This document shows positions 18,118 through 27,209 of a DNA stretch of 64,000 bases, piece after piece. The notes under the pieces were generated by a model that was not told the origin of the DNA, did no database searches, and worked only from the letters and a program-made list of their open reading frames with translations. The stretch comes from Arthrobacter alpinus (GTDB taxonomy: Bacteria; Actinomycetota; Actinomycetes; Actinomycetales; Micrococcaceae). A program made the translations under genes and the position numbers. Numbering within the stretch: position 1 is the stretch's first letter; each line of letters begins with the position of its first letter. The DNA lies in NCBI RefSeq assembly GCF_001294625.1, contig NZ_CP012677.1:2790001-2854000 (forward strand). The letters are read 5' to 3'.

Positions 18118-18285
18118 CCTGTCGCTCCCACGGCTCGCAAGCTCACCGCAGGACCCTCGCAACAGTGGGCCCACCCGTCGCGTCCAGCACCCGCAAGCTC
18201 ACCGCAGGACCCTCGCAACAGTGGGCCCACCCGTCGCGTCCAGCACCCGCAAGCTCACCGCAGGACCCTCGCAACAGTGGGCCCA
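18118..18285 (+). repeat. Tandem array A: three 56-base units (18-base spacer + 38-base core)
   Basis: Cores lie at 18136-18173, 18192-18229 and 18248-18285 and are identical. Each runs from CGCAAGCTC to GTGGGCCCA. The two 18-base spacers between them are identical as well, and a degenerate spacer (11 of 18 matches) precedes the first core. The array ends 4 bases from the glmS stop codon. The minus-strand array at 35421-35588 has the same period and layout and a core with 28 of 38 matching bases. 56 is not a multiple of 3 and no gene spans it, so it is not coding. Confidence 0.9.
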
Positions 18286-18289
18286 TTCC

Positions 18290-20212
18290 TCACTCGACGG
18301 TGACCGACTTGGCCAAGTTGCGTGGCTGGTCAACGTCGAAACCCTTGGCGGTGGCTAACGCGCAGGCGAACAGCTGCAGCGGCACGGTAGTCAGCAACGG
18401 GGCCAGCAGCGGCGTGGTCTCCGGGATGTAAAACACGTGTTCGGCGTACTCACGCACCGACTCGTCACCTTCTTCGGCAATGACAATGGTCATTGCACCG
18501 CGGGCACGCACTTCCTGGATATTCGAGACCACCTTGGAGTGCAGGGAATCCCGGCCGCGAGGCGAGGGAACCACCACGATGACCGGCTGGCCCTCTTCAA
18601 TCAAGGCGATGGGCCCGTGCTTGAGCTCGCCGGCCGCGAAGCCCTCCGCGTGGATATAGGCGAGCTCCTTAAGTTTAAGTGCGCCCTCCATGGCCACCGG
18701 GTAGCCCACGTGGCGGCCCAGGAACAGCACGGAGCGGGTGTCCGCCATGCTGCGGGCCAATTCCTTAATCTGCTCGGAGTTATCCAGGATCGTGGCGATC
18801 TTTGCCGGCATCTTGCCCAGATCCGCCAGGATGTCCTTGATCTGGCCCTGAAACAAGTTACCGCGCAGTTGTGCCAAATACAGGCCTAGTAGGTAGGCGG
18901 CGGTAATTTGGGCCAGGAACGCCTTCGTGGAGGCCACGGCGATCTCGGGGCCGGCATGCGTGTACAGGACAGCGTCGGACTCTCGCGGGATGGTGGAGCC
19001 ATTGGTGTTGCAGATGGCGATCGTCTTTGCGCCCTGTTCGCGTGCATAGCGGACGGCCATGAGCGTGTCCATGGTCTCGCCGGACTGCGACAGGGAAACA
19101 ATCAGCGTCTTGTCGTCAACAATGGGGTCGCGGTAGCGGAACTCATGGGAGAGCTCCACCTCTGTGGGGATGCGGCACCAGTGCTCAATGGCGTACTTGG
19201 CCACCTGACCAGCGTAGGCCGATGTCCCGCACGCCAGGACGATGATCTTATTGATGGTCTTCAGGACGTCGGCGTCGATGCGCATCTCGTCCAAGATCAG
19301 TTTGCCGTCAATGTCAGAACGGCCCAGCAAGGTCGCAGCCACGGCCTCGGGCTGCTCGTTGATTTCCTTTTCCATGAAGGAGGGATAGCCGTCCTTCTCG
19401 GCGGCGGCAGCATCCCAGTCAACCAGGTATTCCTTTCCCTGCGCCGGTGCACCATAAAAGTCGGTGATGTCCACCGTGTTTGCGGCAATGGTGACAACCT
19501 GGTCCTGGCCCAGCTCCACGGCGCGGCGGGTGTAGTCGATAAACCCTGAAACATCCGATCCCAGGAAATTCTCACCATCACCCAAGCCAACCACCAGTGG
19601 CGAGTTGCGGCGGGCGGCGACCACCACCCCCGGCTGCTCGGCATGCGTGGCCAGAAGGGTGAAGGCACCCTCCAGACGCTGGGCAGCAAGCTGCATGGCC
19701 TCGGTTAGCCGCCCCCCTTCACCGCTTCCATTTGCTGCAGGGGTTGCCACATCTGCCAGAGAACGGTAAATGTCACCGAGCAAAACTGCCGCCACTTCTG
19801 TGTCGGTTTCCGAGACAAAGGTGTAACCCTGCTTGAGGAGGTCGGCCTTGAGCGGGGCGTAGTTTTCAATGATGCCATTGTGGATTACAGCCAGCTTCCC
19901 GCCGTCCACTACATGCGGGTGCGCGTTCTTGTCGGTCGGTCCCCCATGGGTCGCCCAGCGGGTGTGGCCGATTCCCGTCATCGAGTCAGGCAGCGGGTTC
20001 GCGGCAAGCTCCGTGATGAGGTTGACAAGCTTCCCTGACTTCTTCGCCATGGCAATGCCACCGTTGGCCACCACGGCGACACCCGCGGAGTCATAGCCGC
20101 GGTATTCAAGCCGCCGCAAGCCCTCCATCAACACGTCCAATGCCTGATGGGGCCCGGCTGAAACTATTCCATTGGCCGGGGCAGTGCCGGCGTATCCCAC
20201 AATTCCACACAT
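18290..20212 (-). CDS. glmS: Glutamine-fructose-6-phosphate aminotransferase (isomerizing)
   Basis: A 640-residue enzyme making glucosamine-6-phosphate, the entry to UDP-GlcNAc, peptidoglycan and mycothiol. The N-terminal glutaminase begins MCGIVGYAG, so Cys1 after Met removal is the nucleophile. This fixes the start at ATG 20212 rather than an in-frame TTG at 20221. RLEYRGYDSAG and GHTRWATHG follow. The two SIS isomerase domains carry CGTSAYAGQVAKYAIE and VSLSQSGETMDT, and the protein ends in LAKSVTVE as is usual. No strong ribosome binding site lies just upstream; an AGGAGGT sits about 42 bases before the ATG. glmM, the next enzyme of the pathway, is 2.6 kb away. Confidence 0.96.
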   Translation of the reverse strand: MCGIVGYAGTAPANGIVSAGPHQALDVLMEGLRRLEYRGYDSAGVAVVANGGIAMAKKSGKLVNLITELAANPLPDSMTGIGHTRWATHGGPTDKNAHPHVVDGGKLAVIHNGIIENYAPLKADLLKQGYTFVSETDTEVAAVLLGDIYRSLADVATPAANGSGEGGRLTEAMQLAAQRLEGAFTLLATHAEQPGVVVAARRNSPLVVGLGDGENFLGSDVSGFIDYTRRAVELGQDQVVTIAANTVDITDFYGAPAQGKEYLVDWDAAAAEKDGYPSFMEKEINEQPEAVAATLLGRSDIDGKLILDEMRIDADVLKTINKIIVLACGTSAYAGQVAKYAIEHWCRIPTEVELSHEFRYRDPIVDDKTLIVSLSQSGETMDTLMAVRYAREQGAKTIAICNTNGSTIPRESDAVLYTHAGPEIAVASTKAFLAQITAAYLLGLYLAQLRGNLFQGQIKDILADLGKMPAKIATILDNSEQIKELARSMADTRSVLFLGRHVGYPVAMEGALKLKELAYIHAEGFAAGELKHGPIALIEEGQPVIVVVPSPRGRDSLHSKVVSNIQEVRARGAMTIVIAEEGDESVREYAEHVFYIPETTPLLAPLLTTVPLQLFACALATAKGFDVDQPRNLAKSVTVE

Positions 20213-20307
20213 GAAAAACAATCATAAACCCTCACCCATTTGCAGGACGTTCTACCTCCTTCGTGCAAATGACCCTGAAATTCTGTCACAAAAAATTCGC
20301 TTGCCCC

Positions 20308-20324
20308 GTACGAATATTTCGTAC
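20308..20324. promoter_or_regulatory. Palindrome GTACGAA-n3-TTCGTAC between glmS and coaA
   Basis: Two 7-base arms with a 3-base centre lie in the 141-base divergent region between glmS and coaA, 30 bases before coaA. The position suggests an operator, but no regulator is known. A looser inverted repeat, ATTTGCA (20238) with TGCAAAT (20264), lies nearer glmS. Confidence 0.35.
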
Positions 20325-20353
20325 TGCGCAACAAACAAGGCAGAATCGGAGGT

Positions 20354-21322
20354 GTGACATCGCAAAGATCCGAGTCCAGCAATGGCGAAGGCGCCTCTCC
20401 TTTTGTGGAATTAGACCGCCAAACATGGTCGCGCCTTGCCAATAAGATTGAGCAACCTCTCAACGAGGAGGACGTCCAACGGCTCCGCGGGCTCGGTGAC
20501 CAACTGAACATGCGTGAGATTCGCGACGTCTACCTTCCGCTTTCCCGGCTGCTGAACCTCTATGTGGGTGCGGCCGGCCACCTTCACAGCGCCACCACCA
20601 CCTTCCTGGGAGAACGGGGCAGCCGCACCCCGTTTGTGATTGGCGTGGCTGGTTCGGTCGCCGTGGGCAAGTCCACCACTGCCCGTGTGCTGAAAGAGAT
20701 GCTGTGCCGCTGGCCGGACACCCCCAACGTGCAACTGGTGACCACTGACGGCTTCTTGTACCCCAATGCTGAGCTAAAGCGCCGCGGGTTGATGGAGCGA
20801 AAGGGCTTCCCGGAATCCTACGATCGCAGGGCCCTGCTGCGGTTCGTCAGCTCCGTCAAAAGTGGCGCCGACGAAGTGCGGGCGCCAATGTACTCCCACC
20901 TGACCTACGACATCCTGCCCGGCAAGGAAGTGGTGGTCCACCGCCCCGACGTGCTGATTGTGGAGGGCCTTAACGTCTTGGCCGCCGCACGCCCACGAAC
21001 CGACGGCCGGTCCGGACTCGCCGTGAGCGACTTTTTCGACTTTTCCATCTACGTTGATGCGAAGACCAAATACATCGAACAATGGTATATCGATCGGTTC
21101 CGATCACTGCGCAGCGGTGCGTTTTCCAACCCGGAATCGTATTTTCGCCGCTATGCCGACCTCTCTGACGTCGAGGCAGTTGCCACCGCCGCGCGGATTT
21201 GGAAGGGCATCAACGAACCGAATCTGCTACAAAACGTGTTGCCCACACGCGGGCGCGCCCAACTGGTGCTCACTAAGGACTCCGATCATTCCATCCGCCG
21301 GATGTTGCTGAGGAAAGTTTAG
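20354..21322 (+). CDS. coaA: Type I pantothenate kinase
   Basis: A 322-residue PRK-like kinase catalysing the first step of coenzyme A synthesis. The P-loop is [17 protein letters not shown], followed by [32 protein letters not shown] and [10 protein letters not shown], all typical of bacterial CoaA. The GTG start at 20354 is provisional. GGAGG lies only one base before it, which is too close for a normal ribosome binding site. The next in-frame candidate is GTG 20405, inside the conserved SPFVELDR. The gene is divergent from glmS. Confidence 0.94.
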   Translation: MTSQRSESSNGEGASPFVELDRQTWSRLANKIEQPLNEEDVQRLRGLGDQLNMREIRDVYLPLSRLLNLYVGAAGHLHSATTTFLGERGSRTPFVIGVAGSVAVGKSTTARVLKEMLCRWPDTPNVQLVTTDGFLYPNAELKRRGLMERKGFPESYDRRALLRFVSSVKSGADEVRAPMYSHLTYDILPGKEVVVHRPDVLIVEGLNVLAAARPRTDGRSGLAVSDFFDFSIYVDAKTKYIEQWYIDRFRSLRSGAFSNPESYFRRYADLSDVEAVATAARIWKGINEPNLLQNVLPTRGRAQLVLTKDSDHSIRRMLLRKV

Positions 21323-22288
21323 ATGCCAGGTACCGGCTTCCACCAGGCCCGGAGGCTGCGCCGCACACCGGCCGACCGCCTCCGGGAATTGCTTTCCTGG
21401 CCAAACCCTGTGGGAATTCTGGTGTCGGTCGTAGGGGCGGCAATGGTGCTCACCGGTGCTGTTGCGCTAGGTGAAGGCTTCCCTCGTACGACGACGCCCT
21501 CCAGCCAGGTCCTTGCGCCCCCTTCGCCCTCCCCCGTCAGCACAGCACGGCCCACGCCGTCGAACGCGCCCCCCGCACTGGCTCCGGAACCAACAGCGAC
21601 TCCCTTGATTCTGGGGGCCGACGCCAACGCTCCCATCCAAAAACTTTTCGCGTCCGGAACCGCCGCACCTGCCGACCGCGGGCTCTGGGATATTGCCAGC
21701 CCCGCCAGCCCACTGGTCCTGGTGAACAAACACCATCCCCTCGTGCCCACGACGTTTGAGCCTGCCGACCTCACCACGCCCAACGTTATGACCGGAGGAG
21801 GGGAAGCTGTTCTGCTGCGCACGGAAGCCGCCACGGCCGTGGAACGCATGTTTGAGGCGGCTTCCTCCGATGGCGTGCAGATCACCATCATGAGCGGGTA
21901 CCGTTCTTACGACACGCAGGCCACGGTGTACAACGGATACATCGCACAAAATGGGCAGGATATTTCAGACACCACCTCCGCCCGACCGGGGTTCTCCGAA
22001 CATCAAACGGGTTTTGCACTGGATATTGGTGACACCTCTGTCCGTTCGTCATGCGAGTTCACCATATGCATGGCTGAGACCCCGGCAGGGCGCTGGGTGG
22101 CGGCCCACGGTGCAGAGTACGGCTTTGTCATCCGCTACCGGCTGGGGCAGGAGTCCGTCACGGGCTATTCTGCCGAGCCGTGGCACCTGCGCTTCCTGGG
22201 AATCGCCGTCGCCCAGGACATGAACCGTCGTGGAATTTTCAGCTACGAGACATATCTGGGTCTTCCCTCAGCCCCTGGTTACGAGTAG
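21323..22288 (+). CDS. D-alanyl-D-alanine carboxypeptidase, VanY/M15 family
   Basis: A 321-residue membrane-anchored exported protein. One transmembrane segment (residues 30-50, PVGILVSVVGAAMVLTGAVA) is followed by a Pro/Ser/Thr-rich linker (about 55-95). The catalytic M15B domain carries IMSGYRSYDTQATVY, the zinc-binding SEHQTGFALDIG (His and Asp) and EPWHLRFLG (Glu and His). It should trim the terminal D-Ala from peptidoglycan stems. There is no sign of a vancomycin-resistance cluster, so this is a housekeeping cell-wall gene. Its ATG directly follows the coaA stop. Confidence 0.92.
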   Translation: MPGTGFHQARRLRRTPADRLRELLSWPNPVGILVSVVGAAMVLTGAVALGEGFPRTTTPSSQVLAPPSPSPVSTARPTPSNAPPALAPEPTATPLILGADANAPIQKLFASGTAAPADRGLWDIASPASPLVLVNKHHPLVPTTFEPADLTTPNVMTGGGEAVLLRTEAATAVERMFEAASSDGVQITIMSGYRSYDTQATVYNGYIAQNGQDISDTTSARPGFSEHQTGFALDIGDTSVRSSCEFTICMAETPAGRWVAAHGAEYGFVIRYRLGQESVTGYSAEPWHLRFLGIAVAQDMNRRGIFSYETYLGLPSAPGYE

Positions 22289-22362
22289 CAAAGGCCACCG
22301 CCGGCACAAGGAAATTTCACAATTTCCTGCAGTTGCAGCATTTTTTGCGGTACTTTTGGTGC

Positions 22363-22770
22363 ATGTTAAAGGGATTTAGAGATTTCATCATGAAAGGCAA
22401 CGTCGTAGACCTTGCCGTCGCCGTAGTCATTGGTGCCGCATTTGGTGCGGTCGTCAACTCATTCGTCACCAATATACTCATGCCCCTCATTGCTGCGCTG
22501 GTAGGTTCGCCCAACTTCGACAGCTTCGGCAAGATCACCATCAATAACAACGACATCCTTTTCGGGGTGTTCCTTACCGTGTTGGTGAACTTTATCCTGG
22601 TCGCAGCAGCAATCTACTTTGTGGTTGTCATGCCCATGAACCACATGATCGCCCGTCGCAACGCCAAGCTTGGTATCAAGGAGGAAGCTCCCCCCGTCGA
22701 CCCACAGCTGGAACTGCTCACCGAAATCCGCGACGCACTCACGGCCCGCCCCACTGGCGGCCTACACTAA
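22363..22770 (+). CDS. mscL: Large-conductance mechanosensitive channel MscL
   Basis: A 135-residue channel that releases solutes on hypo-osmotic shock. It starts MLKGFRDFIMKGNVVDLAVA, the conserved N-terminal amphipathic helix and first half of TM1. TM1 (VVIGAAFGAVVNSFV), a periplasmic loop, TM2 (ILVAAAIYFVVVMPMN) and a C-terminal helix follow. The length is standard. There is no clear ribosome binding site before ATG 22363. The gene ends against a strong hairpin shared with glmM. Confidence 0.96.
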   Translation: MLKGFRDFIMKGNVVDLAVAVVIGAAFGAVVNSFVTNILMPLIAALVGSPNFDSFGKITINNNDILFGVFLTVLVNFILVAAAIYFVVVMPMNHMIARRNAKLGIKEEAPPVDPQLELLTEIRDALTARPTGGLH

Positions 22771-22779
22771 TAATCCGAC

Positions 22780-22832
22780 TCAACATGAAGAGGGCGGCAA
22801 CTCCATAAGAGTTGCCGCCCTCTTCATGTTGA
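22780..22832. terminator. Perfect 24-bp hairpin between mscL and glmM
   Basis: Arms 22780-22803 and 22809-22832 pair perfectly around a 5-base loop (CATAA). The stem contains GAGGGCGGCAACTC near the loop. It serves both convergent genes. Confidence 0.9.
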
Positions 22833-22853
22833 AATCAAAGTGTTGAATTCAAA

Positions 22854-24200
22854 CTACAGCGCCAATTCGGTCCGAACAACGCTCACGAGTTCTTCACAGA
22901 TCCGCTGGGCAGTTTCTAGATCGCCGGCCTCCACCATGACCCGCACCAGCGCCTCGGTGCCGGAGGGGCGCAGCAAGACTCGCCCGGTGTCGCCGAGTTC
23001 GTTCTCTGCCTTGACGACGGCGGCCTTGATAGCGGGCACAATACCGGCGCGGTTCTTGTCAACGTTCTTGACGTTGATCATGACCTGCGGCAACTTGGTC
23101 ATCGCAGCTGCCAATTCCTTCAGCGACTTGCCCGTTCGTGCCAGTTGCGCGGAAAGTTGCAAGCCTGTCAGCAGTCCGTCCCCGGTCGTAGCAAATTGGG
23201 AGAAGATGACGTGCCCGGATTGCTCACCGCCGAGCGTGTAATCTCCACGACGCATTTCTTCAAGCACATAGCGATCGCCGACGGCGGTTTCCCGAATGGT
23301 GATCCCGGCTTTCCGCAACGCAATTTTCAATCCGAGGTTACTCATGACGGTGGCCACAAGAACGTCGTCCTTGAGCTGACCGGACTCCTTCTGGGCCAAA
23401 GCCAGAACTGCCATGATCTGGTCGCCGTCGATGATGTTGCCCTCGTGGTCCACCGCAAGGCATCGGTCGGCGTCGCCGTCGTGCGCAATGCCAAGGTCTG
23501 CCCCGGTGGCCAACACTTTCTCCTGGAGTTTCTCCAGATGGGTGGACCCCACACCGTCATTGATGTTCAGACCGTCGGGCTCCGCGCCAATGACATGGAT
23601 GGTGGCACCGGCATCGGTGAAGACTTGGGGGGAGCAGCCGCTCGCTGCACCGTTGGCACAGTCAAGGACAATCCTCAGACCGTCCAGCCGGTTCGGCAGG
23701 GTGCCCAGCAAATGCAAAATGTAGCGGTCCTCGGCGTCGGAGAAGCGCTGGATGCGGCCAACTTCAACGCCCGTGGGGCGGAAAGCGTCCCGTTGGAGCT
23801 GCTCTTCGATGGCATCTTCTAGCGCATCATCGAGCTTGGTGCCCCCACGAGCGAAGAACTTGATGCCGTTATCCGGTGCGGGATTGTGCGACGCGGAAAT
23901 CATGACACCAAAGTCGGCGCCCAGATCGGCAATCAAAAACGCTGCAGCGGGGGTGGGAAGAACGCCGGCGTCGTAAACGTCAATGCCGGCACTGGCCAGG
24001 CCCGCCTCCACGGCAGCAGAAATGAACTCACCGCTCGCCCGGGGGTCACGGGCCACCACCGCCCGGGGGCGTTTGCCGTCCGCGACTTGGTTATGCCCGA
24101 GCACTATGGCAGCCGCCTGGGCAAGCGACAATGCAAGTTCTGCCGTCAGCAAGCCATTGGCCAAACCGCGGACACCGTCAGTTCCAAATAATCTAGACAT
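22854..24200 (-). CDS. glmM: Phosphoglucosamine mutase
   Basis: A 448-residue enzyme interconverting glucosamine-6-phosphate and glucosamine-1-phosphate. It begins [13 protein letters not shown]. The phosphorylated Ser104 is in [16 protein letters not shown], the metal loop is DGDADR, and the phosphate-binding loop [14 protein letters not shown] is near the C-terminus. The start codon has no clear ribosome binding site; TAGACT lies 8 bases upstream, so a short-leader or leaderless transcript is possible. The gene sits downstream of rplM-rpsI, a common actinobacterial order, but is separated from rpsI by a terminator. Confidence 0.96.
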   Translation of the reverse strand: MSRLFGTDGVRGLANGLLTAELALSLAQAAAIVLGHNQVADGKRPRAVVARDPRASGEFISAAVEAGLASAGIDVYDAGVLPTPAAAFLIADLGADFGVMISASHNPAPDNGIKFFARGGTKLDDALEDAIEEQLQRDAFRPTGVEVGRIQRFSDAEDRYILHLLGTLPNRLDGLRIVLDCANGAASGCSPQVFTDAGATIHVIGAEPDGLNINDGVGSTHLEKLQEKVLATGADLGIAHDGDADRCLAVDHEGNIIDGDQIMAVLALAQKESGQLKDDVLVATVMSNLGLKIALRKAGITIRETAVGDRYVLEEMRRGDYTLGGEQSGHVIFSQFATTGDGLLTGLQLSAQLARTGKSLKELAAAMTKLPQVMINVKNVDKNRAGIVPAIKAAVVKAENELGDTGRVLLRPSGTEALVRVMVEAGDLETAQRICEELVSVVRTELAL

Positions 24201-24287
24201 CTCGATAAGTCTAGATCACCCGGCCCCAAATGCTGTCCGCAGCCTTGTCACCAACGCACGCGTCCGAATATTCGTCGCCTTAATCCA

Positions 24288-24322
24288 AAAGTCCCCGGCT
24301 CGCAAAGCGAGCCGGGGACTTT
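24288..24322 (-). terminator. Rho-independent terminator of rplM-rpsI
   Basis: A perfect 16-bp GC-rich stem (24288-24303 with 24307-24322) with a 3-base loop. On the minus strand it ends in ACTTTT. Confidence 0.85.
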
Positions 24323-24350
24323 CAAGGGAGCATCTAATCTAACGCTGAGA

Positions 24351-24866
24351 TTAGCGCTTGGAGTACTGCGAAGCCTTACGTGCCTTCTTAAGACCAGCCT
24401 TCTTACGCTCGATGACGCGTGCGTCACGAGTAAGGAAGCCTGCCTTCTTCAGGATCGCACGGTTGTTCTCAACGTCGATTTCGTTCAAGGAACGAGCAAC
24501 GCCCAGACGCAGTGCGCCGGCCTGGCCGGAGGGTCCGCCACCGTGGATGCGAGCCCAAACGTCGTAGGCACCCTCGAGATCGAGAATACGGAACGGGTCG
24601 TTTACTTCTTGCTGGTGCAGCTTGTTCGGGAAGTAGTTGGAGAGCTCACGGCCGTTCACAATCCACTTTCCGGTGCCGGGTACGACGCGAACGCGGGCAA
24701 TTGCCTGCTTGCGACGGCCAACAGCAGCGCCGGAAACCGTCAGGGCCGGGCGCTCCTTTTTGGGAGCTGCATCAGATGCAGCCGAGGTTTCGCTGGTGTA
24801 GCTGGTCAAAACTTCTTCCTCAGCCACAACGGCTTCGGTGTTCAGCTCTTCAGTATTCTGAGCCAC
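24351..24866 (-). CDS. rpsI: 30S ribosomal protein S9
   Basis: 171 residues. The S9 domain begins at [17 protein letters not shown] (about residue 51) and ends with the conserved [12 protein letters not shown], whose C-terminal tail reaches the P-site tRNA. The first 40 or so residues form an acidic Glu/Ser/Thr-rich extension that is absent from short bacterial S9 but common in actinobacteria. It is 36 bases after rplM and probably co-transcribed. Confidence 0.97.
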   Translation of the reverse strand: MAQNTEELNTEAVVAEEEVLTSYTSETSAASDAAPKKERPALTVSGAAVGRRKQAIARVRVVPGTGKWIVNGRELSNYFPNKLHQQEVNDPFRILDLEGAYDVWARIHGGGPSGQAGALRLGVARSLNEIDVENNRAILKKAGFLTRDARVIERKKAGLKKARKASQYSKR

Positions 24867-24902
24867 GATTCTCCTTGATAGAATTTAGGTTGGTGGCCAG
24901 GA

Positions 24903-25346
24903 CTACTGGGCGACCTGGGTGATTTCAAACGTCTTGGGCTGCTGTGCGGCATGCGGGTGCTCAGCACCACGGTAAACCTTCAGCTTGCCAATCTGGGCTG
25001 CGCCCAGCTTCGTCTTCGGGAGCATGCCACTGATGGCCTTTTCCACTGCACGAACCGGGTTTTTCTCCAACAGTTCTGCATAGTTCACGCTGGACAGACC
25101 GCCCGGGTAACCGGAGTGACGGTAGGCGCGCTTCTGCTCGAGCTTGGCGCCGGTCAGAGCAACCTTCTCGGCGTTGATGATGATGACGAAATCGCCCATG
25201 TCCATATGGGGAGCGAAGGTCGGCTTGTGCTTTCCACGCAGCAGTGTTGCGGTCTGGCTGGCAAGACGGCCCAAGACAACGTCATTGGCATCAATAATGT
25301 GCCACTGACGGTTGATATCGCCGGGCTTCGGGGTATACGTACGCAC
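24903..25346 (-). CDS. rplM: 50S ribosomal protein L13
   Basis: 147 residues, normal for L13. Recognisable by [50 protein letters not shown] and the C-terminal [16 protein letters not shown]. The start is GTG 25346. It leads the rplM-rpsI operon. The 259 bases upstream, back to truA, hold no gene that I can support. Confidence 0.97.
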   Translation of the reverse strand: MRTYTPKPGDINRQWHIIDANDVVLGRLASQTATLLRGKHKPTFAPHMDMGDFVIIINAEKVALTGAKLEQKRAYRHSGYPGGLSSVNYAELLEKNPVRAVEKAISGMLPKTKLGAAQIGKLKVYRGAEHPHAAQQPKTFEITQVAQ

Positions 25347-25605
25347 GGTTTTTGCCTTCGTTTCTTGTTCTAGGTGGTGTCACAGATGGTTGACACCTGC
25401 TATCTATGCGTTTACCGGAACAGAGGTGAGGGCTCTAACACCAGTTATCCATACACTTCCCGATCACGCCTGCCGAGGTGGTGATCCTGCAACCGGATCT
25501 TCAGCGGGCGCGTGGTATCGAGATAGGACACGCACAACGACTACCAACGATACCTTTAATACAGCCACCCGGTCAAAGCGAGATTGGCGGGTGGCTCCCA
25601 AGAGG

Positions 25606-26505
25606 TCAAAAGCAGGCTTCAGGAACAGCTCTCCGGGCCCGGGTCAAGGCGGCCCGCTCATGCATATCCGTCTCGTGCGGATAGTGCACTTCTTCTAAAA
25701 TAAGCGGGTGTGGGGCGGCTAAGACGGACTTTGCGTCCCGCAGACCGGCCAATAATCGCTCATGCATCCACTCGGGCCTCTCCTGCCCCTCCCCGACCCG
25801 CAGGGAGCCGCCAATCAACGCCCGGACCATGTTGTGGCAGAAGGCATCCGCCTGAACGTTGACATTAATCACACCGTCATCGGCAAGCCCAAAGTCAAAG
25901 CGTTGCAGGGTCCGCACCGTAGTTGCACCTTCGCGTGGTTTCGCGAAGGCCGCAAAGTCCTGCAACCCCAGCAAAGCCCGCGCCGCCTGGTTCATCAAAT
26001 CGACGTCCAGATCCCTCTCATGCCACAACGTGATGGCCCTCTGCAGGGGATCCCGGCGGGTGGAGCCGTCGGCAATTCGGTAGCTGTAGCGCCGCCACAG
26101 GGCTGAGAAACGTGCGTCGAAGCCCACCGGGGCCCGTGTCGCGTCGATGATCTCCACGGTGCCTCGAAGCTCCCGCAGAACCATGCCCAACGCCCCGTTC
26201 AGGCGCCGCTTGAGCGAATCTTCAGGGACGACGTCGTGCCCTCGCCTCAGCCCGTCCCATTCCTCTGGCGTGAGGTCAAAATGCGCGACCTGTCCCCTTG
26301 CGTGGACCCCCGCATCTGTGCGTCCTGCAACTGTGAGCCGCACTTGTCGGCGCACAATCACAGCCAGCGCCTGCTCGATGACACCTTGAATGGTGCGTTC
26401 AATGGTTTGGATGCCCCAGCCGCTGAAGGGTCCGCCGTCGTAGGCGATGTCCAGGCGGGCACGAATCAAGCCAAGGTATTCGGGGGCCAATTTGGGGTTG
26501 TGCAT
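25606..26505 (-). CDS. truA: tRNA pseudouridine(38-40) synthase TruA
   Basis: About 299 residues. The catalytic Asp is in AGRTDAGVHARGQ, following LDIAYDGGPFSGWGIQ at the N-terminus. VQADAFCHNMVRALIGGSLRVG is the second conserved block. I chose ATG 26505. The open frame extends upstream to 26589, but that part overlaps the rplQ terminator. TruA downstream of rplQ is a conserved order. TruA modifies the anticodon stem-loop of many tRNAs. Confidence 0.95.
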   Translation of the reverse strand: MHNPKLAPEYLGLIRARLDIAYDGGPFSGWGIQTIERTIQGVIEQALAVIVRRQVRLTVAGRTDAGVHARGQVAHFDLTPEEWDGLRRGHDVVPEDSLKRRLNGALGMVLRELRGTVEIIDATRAPVGFDARFSALWRRYSYRIADGSTRRDPLQRAITLWHERDLDVDLMNQAARALLGLQDFAAFAKPREGATTVRTLQRFDFGLADDGVINVNVQADAFCHNMVRALIGGSLRVGEGQERPEWMHERLLAGLRDAKSVLAAPHPLILEEVHYPHETDMHERAALTRARRAVPEACF

Positions 26506-26548
26506 GGGCTCAATTCTACGTCGGCAGCGGTTGCCACGGGGCACGCAA

Positions 26549-26583
26549 AAGGACCCGCCTCCCCTTCCGGGTGGCGGGTCCTT
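26549..26583 (-). terminator. Rho-independent terminator of the rpoA-rplQ cluster
   Basis: AAGGACCCGCC (minus strand) pairs with GGCGGGTCCTT across a 13-base loop, followed by TTTT on the minus strand. It lies between rplQ and truA. Confidence 0.8.
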
Positions 26584-26612
26584 CAACAAAGACTAAAGCT
26601 GGCGCTTAGGCC

Positions 26613-27122
26613 TTATTTGGTCTCTTCGGCAGAAGCCTTAACCTCGGCAGCAGCTTCTTCAGCTACAACCTCGGTCTCAACAACTTCCTCAACCGAAGCT
26701 TCAACCGGGGCAGCCTTGACGGCGGCAGCGGTAGCTTCCTTCACGACGGCCTGCTTAGCGCTGACCGGCTCCAGAACGAGCTCGATGACAGCCATGGGAG
26801 CGTTGTCGCCCTTGCGGTTGCCGATCTTGGTGATGCGGGTGTAACCGCCGTCGCGGTTCTCCACTGCCTTGGCGATGTCGGTGAACAGCTCATGGACGAT
26901 GCCCTTGTTGCTGATCAGGCCGAGAACGCGGCGGCGCGAAGAGAGGTCTCCACGCTTTGCGAAAGTTACCAGTCGCTCTGCGTAGGGGCTCAGTCGCTTG
27001 GCCTTGGTCAGGGTGGTGGTGATCCGCTTGTGCTCAAACAGAGCGGCGGACAGGTTCGCGAGCATCAAACGCTCGTGGGCCGCTCCGCCTCCGAGGCGGG
27101 GACCCTTGGCGGGTGTTGGCAT
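26613..27122 (-). CDS. rplQ: 50S ribosomal protein L17
   Basis: 169 residues. The core begins [20 protein letters not shown] and includes [16 protein letters not shown] and [20 protein letters not shown] chose ATG 27122, with GGAG upstream at good spacing, over an in-frame start at 27137. The last 45 residues or so are an Ala/Glu/Val-rich acidic tail, beyond the 120-130 residues of a minimal L17. Confidence 0.96.
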   Translation of the reverse strand: MPTPAKGPRLGGGAAHERLMLANLSAALFEHKRITTTLTKAKRLSPYAERLVTFAKRGDLSSRRRVLGLISNKGIVHELFTDIAKAVENRDGGYTRITKIGNRKGDNAPMAVIELVLEPVSAKQAVVKEATAAAVKAAPVEASVEEVVETEVVAEEAAAEVKASAEETK

Positions 27123-27142
27123 GGTGTTTCTCCTCAAGTGTC

Positions 27143-27189
27143 AGCCGCGCCGACAGCAAACACATCAATTGTGTTTGCCACGGGCGGCT
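27143..27189 (-). other. Nested hairpin between rpoA and rplQ
   Basis: A perfect 9-bp stem (GCAAACACA at 27156 with TGTGTTTGC at 27170) is enclosed by AGCCGC/GCGGCT. There is no T-run, so it looks more like an RNA-processing or attenuation element than a full terminator. Confidence 0.5.
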
Positions 27190-27209
27190 AAGAAAAATGT
27201 TGTTCGTCT

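Noticed and set aside
20213..20221. glmS start at TTG 20221
   Set aside because: It would bury the catalytic N-terminal cysteine behind three residues and inactivate the glutaminase.
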